In this document: piece by piece, positions 1-5,927 of the stretch
How positions within the stretch are numbered: the stretch's first letter is position 1
Layout of the letters: each line of letters opens with the position of its first letter
NCBI GenBank assembly: GCA_023392225.1
Contig: JAEVZM010000299.1
Location: 1 to 5,927, forward strand
DNA length: 5,927 bases
Reading direction: 5' to 3'
Source: Pseudomonadota bacterium
GTDB lineage: Bacteria > Pseudomonadota > Alphaproteobacteria > Rhizobiales > Kaistiaceae
The notes under the pieces: model-generated
The model's input: only the letters and a program-made list of their open reading frames with translations
The model's database searches: none
Told to the model about the DNA's origin: nothing
Position numbers and translations under genes: made by a program

Positions 1-1063
1 ACAGCTCCACCACCACCTCGTCGCCGGGCGCGAGGTCGCCGGCGACGGTCACCACGCCGCTCCGCCGCGCGACGATCTGCACGCCCACGCGGTGAACCGT
101 GTCGCCGTCCATCTTCCAGACGAACGAGCCCTTCCGGTCCCACTGGATGGCGAGCGAGGGCACCGCCGGGCGGATCTCGCCGGCGACGTTGAGATCGGTG
201 GTGACGGTCATGCCCGGCTTGAGGTCGGCGGCCTCGTTGGGCAGCGTCGCCTCGACCTTCATGGTCCGGGTGGCGGGGTCGATCCGGTTGTCGATCGCGC
301 TGACGGTGCCGGCGAAGGTGGCGCCGGGAAGCGCCGCCGCCATGGCGCTGATCGGCTCGCCCTTGGCGATCTTGCCCACCACGCGCTCGGGCACGTCGAA
401 GGCGACGGTGACCGACGACATGTCGGCCACGGTGGCGATCGCGGTCTGCGAGGTGACGAGGTCGCCGACCGTGACGTCGGTGAGGCCGATGACGCCGTCG
501 AACGGCGCGCGGATGGTGCGCTTGGCGAGGTCGAGCTCGGCCATGCGGACGTCGATCTCGGCCTGCTGCACCGCCTTCCGGGCATCCGACAGTACCGAGG
601 CGGTGACGTTGCCGGTCTTCTCCAGCCGCTCGGAACGGTCGAGGGTCTCCCGGGCCGCGTCGAGCGCGATGTTGGCGCGGTCGAGGGCGACCTGCTGGTC
701 GGCGGCGTCGAGCGCGAGCAGCGTCTGGCCGCGCTCGACCGTGGCCCCGGGCGAAAACGCGATGTCGGTGACGATGCCGGTGACCTGCGGATAGATCGTG
801 ACCGACCGGGCGGCTGCCGCGGTGCCGATCGCCCTAACTTCCGTCGCCGAGTCGTCCGTGCCGACCTCCGCCGTCACCACCAGGGTCTGGCCGACCCCGC
901 CCGGCCGGCCACCGGGGGCACCGCCCGGACCGGCGGGCCGGGTGGCGTCGCCCACCGTCTCGGGGGTGCCGAACACGAAGGCGGGGCGCTGGTAGAACAG
1001 CCAGCCGCCGCCGCCCACGGCGACCAGGATCAGGGACAGGAGCAGTTGGCGGAGAATCGACAT
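1..1063 (-). CDS. RND efflux pump periplasmic adaptor subunit (HlyD/AcrA family), 3' end beyond window
   Basis: This is the membrane fusion protein of a tripartite RND efflux system, which bridges an inner-membrane pump and an outer-membrane channel. Reading the minus strand from the ATG at 1063 gives 354 residues before the left edge. Residues 5-24 are a hydrophobic anchor (QLLLSLILVAVGGGGWLFY) with no lipobox cysteine, followed by a Gly/Pro-rich linker at about 41-58. A first lipoyl half follows (VTIYPQVTGIVTDI, 88-101; 'PGATVERGQTLLALD', 105-119), then an alpha-helical hairpin at about 121-180. The second lipoyl half (IRAPFDGVIGL, 184-194) and the beta-barrel come next ('RIDPATRTMKVEATLPN', 260-276; LKPGMTV, 281-287). 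A membrane-proximal domain begins near 330. Family members are usually somewhat longer, so only the C-terminal tail is missing. The Shine-Dalgarno sequence before the ATG is poor, but the anchor must lie at the N-terminus, so I keep this start. The pump gene would be expected next, beyond the left edge (inference). The substrate cannot be told. Confidence 0.93.
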   Translation of the reverse strand, partial: MSILRQLLLSLILVAVGGGGWLFYQRPAFVFGTPETVGDATRPAGPGGAPGGRPGGVGQTLVVTAEVGTDDSATEVRAIGTAAAARSVTIYPQVTGIVTDIAFSPGATVERGQTLLALDAADQQVALDRANIALDAARETLDRSERLEKTGNVTASVLSDARKAVQQAEIDVRMAELDLAKRTIRAPFDGVIGLTDVTVGDLVTSQTAIATVADMSSVTVAFDVPERVVGKIAKGEPISAMAAALPGATFAGTVSAIDNRIDPATRTMKVEATLPNEAADLKPGMTVTTDLNVAGEIRPAVPSLAIQWDRKGSFVWKMDGDTVHRVGVQIVARRSGVVTVAGDLAPGDEVVVEL

Positions 1064-1202
1064 CGGTGGCCCGGGCTGAGGGATGCAACCCTCCCCAAAC
1101 GCACGGGCGTGGCCTTTCCGTCGCGGCACCGCACAAATGCGTGCCACGGCTCATGCCGGAGCGCATGGCGGCTCCGGTGTCTAACAAGCGGAATGACGCA
1201 GA

Positions 1203-1235
1203 AAGCCCCGGATTTCGGTCAGAAATCTGGGGCTT
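1203..1235 (-). terminator. Probable intrinsic terminator of the SH3-like gene
   Basis: The two arms at 1203-1216 and 1222-1235 form a 14-base-pair stem with a single G-U wobble and a five-base loop. Read on the minus strand, the hairpin lies 34 bases after the stop of the SH3-like gene. It ends in CTT followed by TCTGCG, a short and imperfect T-run. Position and stem strength fit a terminator separating the SH3-like gene from the downstream efflux adaptor gene on the same strand. The weak T-run leaves efficiency uncertain. Confidence 0.7.
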
Positions 1236-1269
1236 CTCATTTCCGTGGGGCCGCGAGCGCGGCTGCGGA

Positions 1270-1575
1270 CTACTGTCCGAAGGCGTAGAGCGGCGAGACG
1301 ATCAGCGTCTTGTGCGTGCTGAGATAGCGCGCGTTGACGTAGCCTTGGTGCCGCCGCCACTTCACCGCGCACCAGTTGCCAGTGCAGCCGAGCACGTTGA
1401 CGATCTGGCCCGGCGGAATCGTCGTCACCCGGCGATAGTCGACGCCCGGGCCGTGACGCATGTTGAGGTGGGACGTCGTCCGCGTCACGGCCGCATCAGC
1501 CGTGGTCGGCGCTACGGATACACCGGTCGCAAACACTGCCGCGGCCATCAGTAATCCTGAAAGAACAGCGCGCAT
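1270..1575 (-). CDS. Small secreted SH3-like (bacterial SH3b) domain protein
   Basis: This 101-residue protein has a typical Sec signal peptide: MRAVLSG, a hydrophobic core at about 4-22, and an A-D-A motif at 26-28 giving likely cleavage before Ala29. The mature part, about 73 residues, is almost entirely one bacterial SH3 domain. It shows the hallmarks LNMRHGPGVDYRRV (37-50), 'IPPGQIVNVLG' (53-63), W68 and 'GYVNARYLS' (78-86). Such domains often bind peptidoglycan or occur in small periplasmic proteins; the specific role here is unknown. Cys64 and Cys69 flank the turn CTGNWC and could form a disulfide after export (inference). The start at 1575 is chosen because AGGAGG lies 8 bases upstream and the signal peptide begins there. 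An in-frame extension to 1764 is open but lacks protein-like sequence. The gene is transcribed divergently from the oxidoreductase operon, and a hairpin follows its stop. Confidence 0.9.
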   Translation of the reverse strand: MRAVLSGLLMAAAVFATGVSVAPTTADAAVTRTTSHLNMRHGPGVDYRRVTTIPPGQIVNVLGCTGNWCAVKWRRHQGYVNARYLSTHKTLIVSPLYAFGQ

Positions 1576-1583
1576 TTTTCCAT

Positions 1584-1589
1584 CCTCCT
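1584..1589 (-). promoter_or_regulatory. Shine-Dalgarno site of the SH3-like gene
   Basis: A perfect AGGAGG on the minus strand lies 8 bases before the ATG at 1575. It decides this start over the longer upstream in-frame reading and predicts efficient translation. Confidence 0.85.
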
Positions 1590-1666
1590 CGCCAACAAAT
1601 ACACACGCACCGCCATTTCTCGGCGGGGCCCGAAGCATAGTCAAATTACATTTCGCAAACTGGTCA

Positions 1667-1702
1667 CGGCAGGAAACGAGCGACCGACGGCAAGTCCTGC
1701 CG
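1667..1702. repeat. 8-bp inverted repeat in the divergent intergenic region
   Basis: CGGCAGGA at 1667-1674 is matched by its exact reverse complement TCCTGCCG at 1695-1702, with a 20-base spacer. A shorter nested hairpin CGGCA/TGCCG at 1688-1702 shares the right arm, so the two structures exclude each other. It could be an operator or a leader-RNA structure. In GC-rich DNA a repeat of this size can also arise by chance. Confidence 0.35.
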
Positions 1703-1919
1703 CAGAAGGCTCTGCCCGAATTCGTCTTGCGACTGAGTTCGTCACAAACGGCTACGTCAGACAAGAAGCCGGGAAGCCGCCGCCCTCATCGCGACCACCT
1801 CCCTGGCCTGCGCGGGTTCTTCTGCGATCACAATCACAGACGTTCTTTTTGGAACCCCTTGAATTTGGGGGGCGGAGTCTGCGACATTCCGTCCCGGGAA
1901 ACGCCTGAAGTGCCCGTTC

Positions 1920-1925
1920 AAGAGG
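1920..1925 (+). promoter_or_regulatory. Shine-Dalgarno site deciding the GTG start at 1933
   Basis: AAGAGG lies 7 bases before GTG 1933. That GTG is the first possible start after the in-frame TGA at 1906-1908. A later ATG at 2005 is preceded by GGGGCAGGGA and is the alternative start. The conserved part of the protein begins only after that point, so both starts are possible. Confidence 0.5.
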
Positions 1926-1932
1926 CCGCAGA

Positions 1933-3798
1933 GTGACGATTGCAGACGAGGTCCACGAAGAGGACCGGAGCCGCCCCGCGGCCGGGCAGTCCGCGGGGCA
2001 GGGAATGCCGCCAACCGACACCGGGCGCCCGGACTACTACCATAAGGTGGTGGACTGCCAGTGGGCCTGTCCGGCGCACACGCCGGTTCCCGAGTACATC
2101 CGCCTGATCGCCGCGGGACGTTACAGCGACGCCTATCTGGTCAACTGGCAGTCGAACGTCTTTCCCGGCATCCTCGGCCGGACCTGCGACCGTCCCTGCG
2201 AGCCGGCCTGCCGCCGCGGCCGGGTCGAGGAACAGCCGGTCGCGATCTGCCGCCTCAAGCGAGTCGCCGCCGACAACAAGCCCGACACCCGCGACCGCCT
2301 GCCGGTCGCCCCGGCCGGACGGACCGGCAAGCGCATCGCCCTGATCGGCGCCGGCCCGGCCTCGCTCACCGTCGCCCGCGACCTCGCCCCGCTCGGCCAC
2401 GACATCGTCCTCTACGATGCCGAGCCGAAGGGCGGCGGCATGATCCGCAGCCAGATCCCCCGCTTCCGCCTGCCCGAGGAGGTGATCGACGAGGAGGTCG
2501 GCTACGTCGTGGGCATGGGCGGCATCGAGACCCGCTACGAAAGCCGCGTCGACAGCCTCCGCTCCGTGCTCGCCGAGGGCTATGACGCGGTCTTCGTCGG
2601 CACCGGCGCGCCGCGCGGCCGCGACCTCGACATTCCCGGCCGGCGCGAGGCCGCCGCCAACATCCACATCGGCATCGACTGGCTGGCCAACGTCTCGTTC
2701 GGCCATATCGACCGCATCGGGCGGCGGGTGATCGTGCTCGGCGGCGGCAACACGGCGATGGACTGCTGCCGCACCGCCCGGCGCCTCGGTGGCGACGACG
2801 TCAGGGTGATCGTCCGCTCCGGCTTCGAGGAGATGAAGGCCTCGCCGTGGGAGACGGAGGACGCGATGCACGAGGGCATCCCGATCCTCAATTTCCTCGT
2901 CCCGAAGGCCTTCACCCACGAGGACGGCCGTCTCACCGGCGTCGTCTTCGAGGCGGTCGAGGCGCGTCGCGACGACAAGGGGCGCCGCCGCCTGGTGCCC
3001 ACCGGCGAGCCGGACCGGCACTTCGAATGCGACGACGTCCTGGTGGCGATCGGCCAGGAGAACGCCTTCCCGTTCATCGAGCGGGATCTCGGGCTCGACT
3101 TCGACGAGTGGGGCATGCCGGTGGTCGACACCGTCACCCATCAGTCGACGCATCCGGCGGTGTTCTTCGGCGGCGACAGCGCCTTCGGCCCGAAGAACAT
3201 CATCTGGGCCGTCGCCCACGGCCACGCCGCGGCGATCTCGATCGACCGCTTCGTCTCCGGCGGCGACGTCCACGACCGTCCCCCGCCCCACGTCTCCCTC
3301 GTCAGCCAGAAGATGGGCATCCACGAGTGGAGCTACGACAACGACATCTCGCTCGAGGCCCGCCGCAAGGTGCCGATGCGGGAGCAAAGCGTCGCGCTCG
3401 CCGACATCAGGGCCGAGGTCGAGCTCGGCTTCGACCCGCTCCTCGGCTACGAGGAGACGCAGCGCTGCCTGAACTGCGACGTGCAGACCGTGTTCACCGA
3501 CAAGCTCTGCATCGAGTGCGACGCCTGCGCCGACATCTGCCCCACCGACTGCATCACCTTCACCGACAACGGGCCGGAGGCCGACCTTCGCACCCGCCTC
3601 AATGCCCCTGCCCTCAACCTCACCCAGGACATTCTCGTCTCACCGCCGCTCCGCACCGGTCGGATCATGGCCAAGGACGAGGACGTGTGCCTCCATTGTG
3701 GGCTCTGCGCCGAGCGCTGCCCGACAGGAGCCTGGGACATGCGGAAGTTCCTCCTGGAATCGGCGCAGGCTTCCGGCGCCGCCGGACAGTATCGATGA
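1933..3798 (+). CDS. NAD(P)-binding FAD/iron-sulfur oxidoreductase (GltD-like) with C-terminal 2x[4Fe-4S] ferredoxin domain
   Basis: This 621-residue cytoplasmic protein probably links a 2-oxoacid oxidoreductase to NAD(P). In order it has four parts. First is an N-terminal cysteine module (C42, C46, C85, C89, C93, C106) like that of glutamate synthase small subunit and dihydropyrimidine dehydrogenase. Next is an FAD Rossmann fold, IALIGAGPASLTVARDL (135-151). Then comes an NAD(P) fold, VIVLGGGNTAMDC (266-278), with R295 after its second strand, and a second FAD segment, FFGGDSAFGPKNI (411-423). Last is a C-terminal dicluster ferredoxin with CxxCxxCxxxCP at 526-537 and 586-597, plus an extra CLNC at 512-515. 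Its size and makeup resemble the roughly 66 kDa flavin subunit reported for the Azoarcus evansii 2-oxoglutarate:NADP+ oxidoreductase (from memory). Its stop overlaps the next ATG by four bases, indicating translational coupling. Databases might label it 'glutamate synthase', but no GltB is nearby. The N-terminal module lacks the usual first CxxC. The start is GTG; an ATG at 2005 is the alternative. Confidence 0.9.
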   Translation: MTIADEVHEEDRSRPAAGQSAGQGMPPTDTGRPDYYHKVVDCQWACPAHTPVPEYIRLIAAGRYSDAYLVNWQSNVFPGILGRTCDRPCEPACRRGRVEEQPVAICRLKRVAADNKPDTRDRLPVAPAGRTGKRIALIGAGPASLTVARDLAPLGHDIVLYDAEPKGGGMIRSQIPRFRLPEEVIDEEVGYVVGMGGIETRYESRVDSLRSVLAEGYDAVFVGTGAPRGRDLDIPGRREAAANIHIGIDWLANVSFGHIDRIGRRVIVLGGGNTAMDCCRTARRLGGDDVRVIVRSGFEEMKASPWETEDAMHEGIPILNFLVPKAFTHEDGRLTGVVFEAVEARRDDKGRRRLVPTGEPDRHFECDDVLVAIGQENAFPFIERDLGLDFDEWGMPVVDTVTHQSTHPAVFFGGDSAFGPKNIIWAVAHGHAAAISIDRFVSGGDVHDRPPPHVSLVSQKMGIHEWSYDNDISLEARRKVPMREQSVALADIRAEVELGFDPLLGYEETQRCLNCDVQTVFTDKLCIECDACADICPTDCITFTDNGPEADLRTRLNAPALNLTQDILVSPPLRTGRIMAKDEDVCLHCGLCAERCPTGAWDMRKFLLESAQASGAAGQYR

Positions 3799-5642
3799 AC
3801 GCTTCTTCCTCGCGGTCCCCCCGCGTCAACGACTTCGTCGTCAAGTTCGCCAACGTCAACGGCTCCGGATCGGCGAGTGCCAACCGGCTCTTCGCCCGCT
3901 CGATCCTCCGGATGGGCGTGCCGGTGGCCTCGCGCAACATCTTCCCCTCGAACATCCAGGGCCTGCCGACCTGGTACGAGGTGCGGGTGTCCGAGGCCGG
4001 GCATCTCGGCCGGCGCGGCGGCGTCGACCTGATGGTGGCGATGAACCCCCAGACCTGGGACAAGGACATCGCCGAGATCGAGCCCGGCGGCTACCTGTTC
4101 TACGATTCCACCCGGCCGCTGCAGGCGTCGAAGTTCCGTGACGACATCACGGTGCTCGGCCTGCCACTCACCGCGATCTGCAACGCCCGCTACGCCGATC
4201 CGCGCCAGCGCCAGCTGTTCAAGAACATCATCTATGTCGGGGCGCTGGCCGAGATCCTCGGCATCGAGGCGGCCGAGGTCGAGAGGCTGATCGGCGAGCA
4301 GTTCAAGGGCAAGGACAAGCTGATCCCGCCCAACATCGAGGCGCTGGAGATGGGCCGCACCCACGCCCGCGCCGCCTTCGGCCCGATCGACCTCCGCATC
4401 CGCCGTGCCGACGCGGTGGGCGACCGCATCTTCCTCGAGGGCAACGACGCGGCGGGCCTCGGTGCGGTCTATGGCGGCGCCACCGTCTGCGCCTGGTACC
4501 CGATCACGCCCTCGACCTCGCTCGCCGAGGCCTTCGGCAAGCATTGCGCCCGCCATCGCGTCGACCCGGTCACCGGCAAGCACCGCTTCGCCATCGTCCA
4601 GGCAGAGGATGAGCTCGCCTCGATCGGCATGGTGATCGGCGCCGCCTGGAACGGGGCGCGGGCCTTCACCGCCACGGCGGGACCCGGCATATCGCTGATG
4701 CAGGAGTTCCTCGGCCTCGCCTATTTCGCCGAGATTCCGGCGGTGATCTTCGACGTCCAGCGCGGCGGACCGTCGACCGGCATGCCGACCCGGACGCAGC
4801 AGTCGGACCTCCTCTCCGCCGCCTATGCCTCGCATGGCGACACCAAGCACGTCATGCTGCTGCCGGCCGACCCGCACGAGTGCTTCACGATGGCGGCCGA
4901 CGCCTTCGACCTCGCCGACCGGCTGCAGACCCCGGTCTTCGTCATGCTCGACCTCGACATCGGCATGAACGAGTGGCTGTGCGCGCCACTCCGCTGGGAG
5001 GAAGGGCGCCGGCTCGACCGCGGCAAGGTGCTCAGCGCCGACGAGCTCGAAGCCGGGCGCGACTTCGGCCGCTATCTCGACGTCGACGGCGACGGCATTC
5101 CGTACCGGACCTATCCCGGCACGCACCCGACCAAGGGCGCCTTCTTCACCCGCGGCACCTCGAAGAACGCCCGGGCCCGCTACTCCGAGGAAGGCGCCGA
5201 CTATGTCGAGAACATGCAGCGCCTGCTCCGGAAGTTCGACACCGCCCGGCGGCTCTGCCCGGCGCCGATCCGCGAGGATGCGCCAGAGGGCTCGCGCATC
5301 GGCGTCCTCTACTACGGCTCGACCACGCCGGCGATGCACGAGGCGATCGAGGCGCTGTCCGCCGCCGGCCATCCGCTCGACATGATGCGGCTCAGGGCGT
5401 TCCCTTTCCACGAGCGCGTCGCCGACTTCATCGACGAGCACGACTTCGTCTTCGTCGTCGAGCAGAACCGGGACGCCCAGATGCGGACGCTGCTGGTCAA
5501 CGAGCTGGGCATCGACCCGGCGCGGCTGGTGCCGATCCTCCACTATGACGGCACGCCGATCACCGCCCGCTTCATCATCGAGGCGATGAGCCGCCAATGG
5601 CTCGCCCTCTCCGGCCCCTCGCGTCAGGACGCCGCCGAATGA
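3795..5642 (+). CDS. korA: 2-oxoacid:acceptor oxidoreductase, fused gamma-alpha subunit (KorA type)
   Basis: This subunit belongs to the enzymes that oxidatively decarboxylate 2-oxoacids with CoA, giving acyl-CoA, CO2 and low-potential electrons. Of 615 residues, about 11-200 form the gamma domain (KFANVNGSGSASANRLFARS, 17-36; SEAGHLGRRGGVDLMVAMN, 66-84). From about 207 comes the alpha domain: 'WYPITPSTSLAEAF' (234-247), IVQAEDELASIGMVIGAAWN (267-286), TATAGPGISLMQEFLGLAY (292-310) and QRGGPSTGMPTRTQQSD (322-338). A C-terminal domain follows at about 500-600 (RIGVLYYGSTTPAMHEAIEA; FVFVVEQNRDAQ). In the family, the glutamate of the QAEDE region helps activate thiamine diphosphate, which is held mainly by the beta subunit. 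No Fe-S motif is present; the clusters are in the overlapping upstream gene. This length is normal for gamma-alpha fusions. No beta subunit follows, since the next gene is convergent. 2-oxoglutarate is the likeliest substrate by similarity, but pyruvate or branched 2-oxoacids cannot be excluded. Confidence 0.92.
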   Translation: MNASSSRSPRVNDFVVKFANVNGSGSASANRLFARSILRMGVPVASRNIFPSNIQGLPTWYEVRVSEAGHLGRRGGVDLMVAMNPQTWDKDIAEIEPGGYLFYDSTRPLQASKFRDDITVLGLPLTAICNARYADPRQRQLFKNIIYVGALAEILGIEAAEVERLIGEQFKGKDKLIPPNIEALEMGRTHARAAFGPIDLRIRRADAVGDRIFLEGNDAAGLGAVYGGATVCAWYPITPSTSLAEAFGKHCARHRVDPVTGKHRFAIVQAEDELASIGMVIGAAWNGARAFTATAGPGISLMQEFLGLAYFAEIPAVIFDVQRGGPSTGMPTRTQQSDLLSAAYASHGDTKHVMLLPADPHECFTMAADAFDLADRLQTPVFVMLDLDIGMNEWLCAPLRWEEGRRLDRGKVLSADELEAGRDFGRYLDVDGDGIPYRTYPGTHPTKGAFFTRGTSKNARARYSEEGADYVENMQRLLRKFDTARRLCPAPIREDAPEGSRIGVLYYGSTTPAMHEAIEALSAAGHPLDMMRLRAFPFHERVADFIDEHDFVFVVEQNRDAQMRTLLVNELGIDPARLVPILHYDGTPITARFIIEAMSRQWLALSGPSRQDAAE

Positions 5643-5927
5643 CCATCCCGCGCCGGGACCATGGGGGCATGCGCCGCCGGGAACTGGCTCGGCCTCCGGC
5701 GGATGACCGGCATTTCGATGAAGCGATGCAGGAGGTCGGCGACAAGGAACGTGGCGGCCACCGCGAGCGGCAGGCAGAGCATTGGCGGGATCTTTCCGTC
5801 GCGGACCGCGGCCACGCACCAGACGATCATGTCGAGGTGGACCAGGTAGATCGGATAGGATCGGTCGGCCCCCCAGGAGACGACGCGCTGGCGCGCGCCG
5901 CGCGGCGGCCGCCGGCCGACGGGGGCG
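5624..5927 (-). CDS. Acyltransferase-3-like membrane protein, C-terminal end only
   Basis: Reading in from the right edge on the minus strand gives 100 residues ending at TGA 5624-5626; the start is outside the window. The segment SWGADRSYPIYLVHLDMIVW matches the pattern near the C-terminus of acyltransferase-3 (OafA/YrhL-like) proteins, typically 'G..SYpiYLvH..v'. After it come a hydrophobic stretch (MLCLPLAVAATFLVADLLHR) and FIEMPVIRR, matching the family's closing transmembrane helix and 'h.fiE.P' ending. Such proteins are multi-span inner-membrane enzymes that O-acylate surface polysaccharides and other glycans. The catalytic N-terminal part is not visible, so substrate and integrity cannot be judged. 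Its last 19 bases overlap the 3' end of the convergent korA gene. The tail after FIEMPVIRR is polar and of low complexity. Confidence 0.8.
   Translation of the reverse strand, partial: APVGRRPPRGARQRVVSWGADRSYPIYLVHLDMIVWCVAAVRDGKIPPMLCLPLAVAATFLVADLLHRFIEMPVIRRRPSQFPAAHAPMVPARDGHSAAS

Larger units (their letters stand above)
1576..1932. other. Divergent intergenic region between SH3-like gene and oxidoreductase operon
   Basis: These 357 bases must carry the promoters of both flanking genes, and they are visibly more AT-rich in places than the coding DNA. On the minus strand a TATGCT hexamer near 1635-1640 could be a -10 box for the SH3-like gene, but no good -35 stands at the right distance. 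On the plus strand I find no convincing sigma-70 pair. An inverted repeat CGGCAGGA/TCCTGCCG lies at 1667-1674 and 1695-1702. Smaller hairpins lie at 1610-1626 (CCGCC/GGCGG) and 1855-1870 (CCCC/GGGG). I see no convincing gene, RNA or riboswitch. Confidence 0.5.

Noticed and set aside
1156..1185. Hairpin CCGGAGC/GCTCCGG and a GACACCGG half-site upstream of the efflux adaptor, resembling a TetR-family operator
   Set aside because: The palindrome typical of such operators (TTAGACACCGGTGTCTAA-like) is not complete, no regulator gene is visible, and 7-bp GC-rich stems are common here.
92..1288. 398-residue plus-strand open frame over the efflux adaptor gene
   Set aside because: Its sequence is Gly/Arg/Asp-rich shadow. 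The minus strand encodes a full-length-like HlyD-family adaptor over the same bases.
1757..1870. Minus-strand reading giving a fairly protein-like tail (about residues TSVIVIAEEPAQAREVV) in the intergenic region
   Set aside because: There is no ribosome binding site or sensible start. The upstream part of the frame overlaps the start of the flavoprotein gene and looks like random shadow. It could be a gene remnant, but one short stretch is not enough to claim it.
1851..1876. GGAAC at 1851 as the -35 of an EcfG-type general stress promoter
   Set aside because: The matching GTT-containing -10 element is absent at 16-17 bases spacing; the region there is G-rich.
1918..3387. 489-residue open frame on the minus strand opposite the flavoprotein gene
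   Set aside because: Shadow of the strong coding frame on the plus strand, with His/Asp/Val/Ala-rich low-complexity sequence and no recognisable fold.
3447..5819. 790-residue open frame on the minus strand opposite korA
   Set aside because: It is antisense to a gene with unmistakable conserved motifs. Its composition, rich in Arg, Gly, Asp, Val and Ala, is what high-GC codon bias produces on the complementary strand, and no domain is recognisable.

Overview
This 5.9 kb window is high-GC bacterial DNA. The protein style, GC-rich codon use and gene content suggest an alphaproteobacterium, possibly of the Hyphomicrobiales. That assignment is inferred from general resemblance, as there is no rRNA or other marker to test it. 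I see no mobile element, CRISPR array, tRNA or rRNA.

Layout from left to right: (1) positions 1-1063, minus strand, the first 354 residues of a membrane-anchored periplasmic adaptor of an RND-type efflux pump, running off the left edge. (2) A 206-base gap with a strong hairpin at 1203-1235, read as the terminator of the next gene. (3) 1270-1575, minus strand, a small secreted SH3-like protein of 101 residues with a clear ribosome binding site. (4) A 357-base divergent intergenic region, 1576-1932. (5) 1933-3798, plus strand, a 621-residue flavoprotein of the glutamate-synthase-small-subunit type, with an N-terminal cysteine-rich module, FAD and NAD(P) Rossmann folds and a C-terminal double [4Fe-4S] ferredoxin domain. 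(6) 3795-5642, plus strand, overlapping the previous stop by 4 bases, a 615-residue fused gamma-alpha subunit of a 2-oxoacid:acceptor oxidoreductase (KorA type). (7) 5624-5927, minus strand, the last 100 residues of an acyltransferase-3-like membrane protein, converging on and overlapping the end of gene 6.

The central pair is the most interesting content. Genes 5 and 6 look like two of the three parts of a CoA-dependent 2-oxoacid oxidoreductase that passes electrons through iron-sulfur clusters and FAD to NAD(P), similar in concept to the 2-oxoglutarate:NADP+ oxidoreductase described from Azoarcus evansii. The thiamine-diphosphate-binding beta subunit (KorB), normally next to KorA, is absent, and opposite-strand genes on both sides leave no place for it in this operon. 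It must be encoded elsewhere, or the complex is unusual. The flavoprotein also lacks the first CxxC of the usual N-terminal cluster module.
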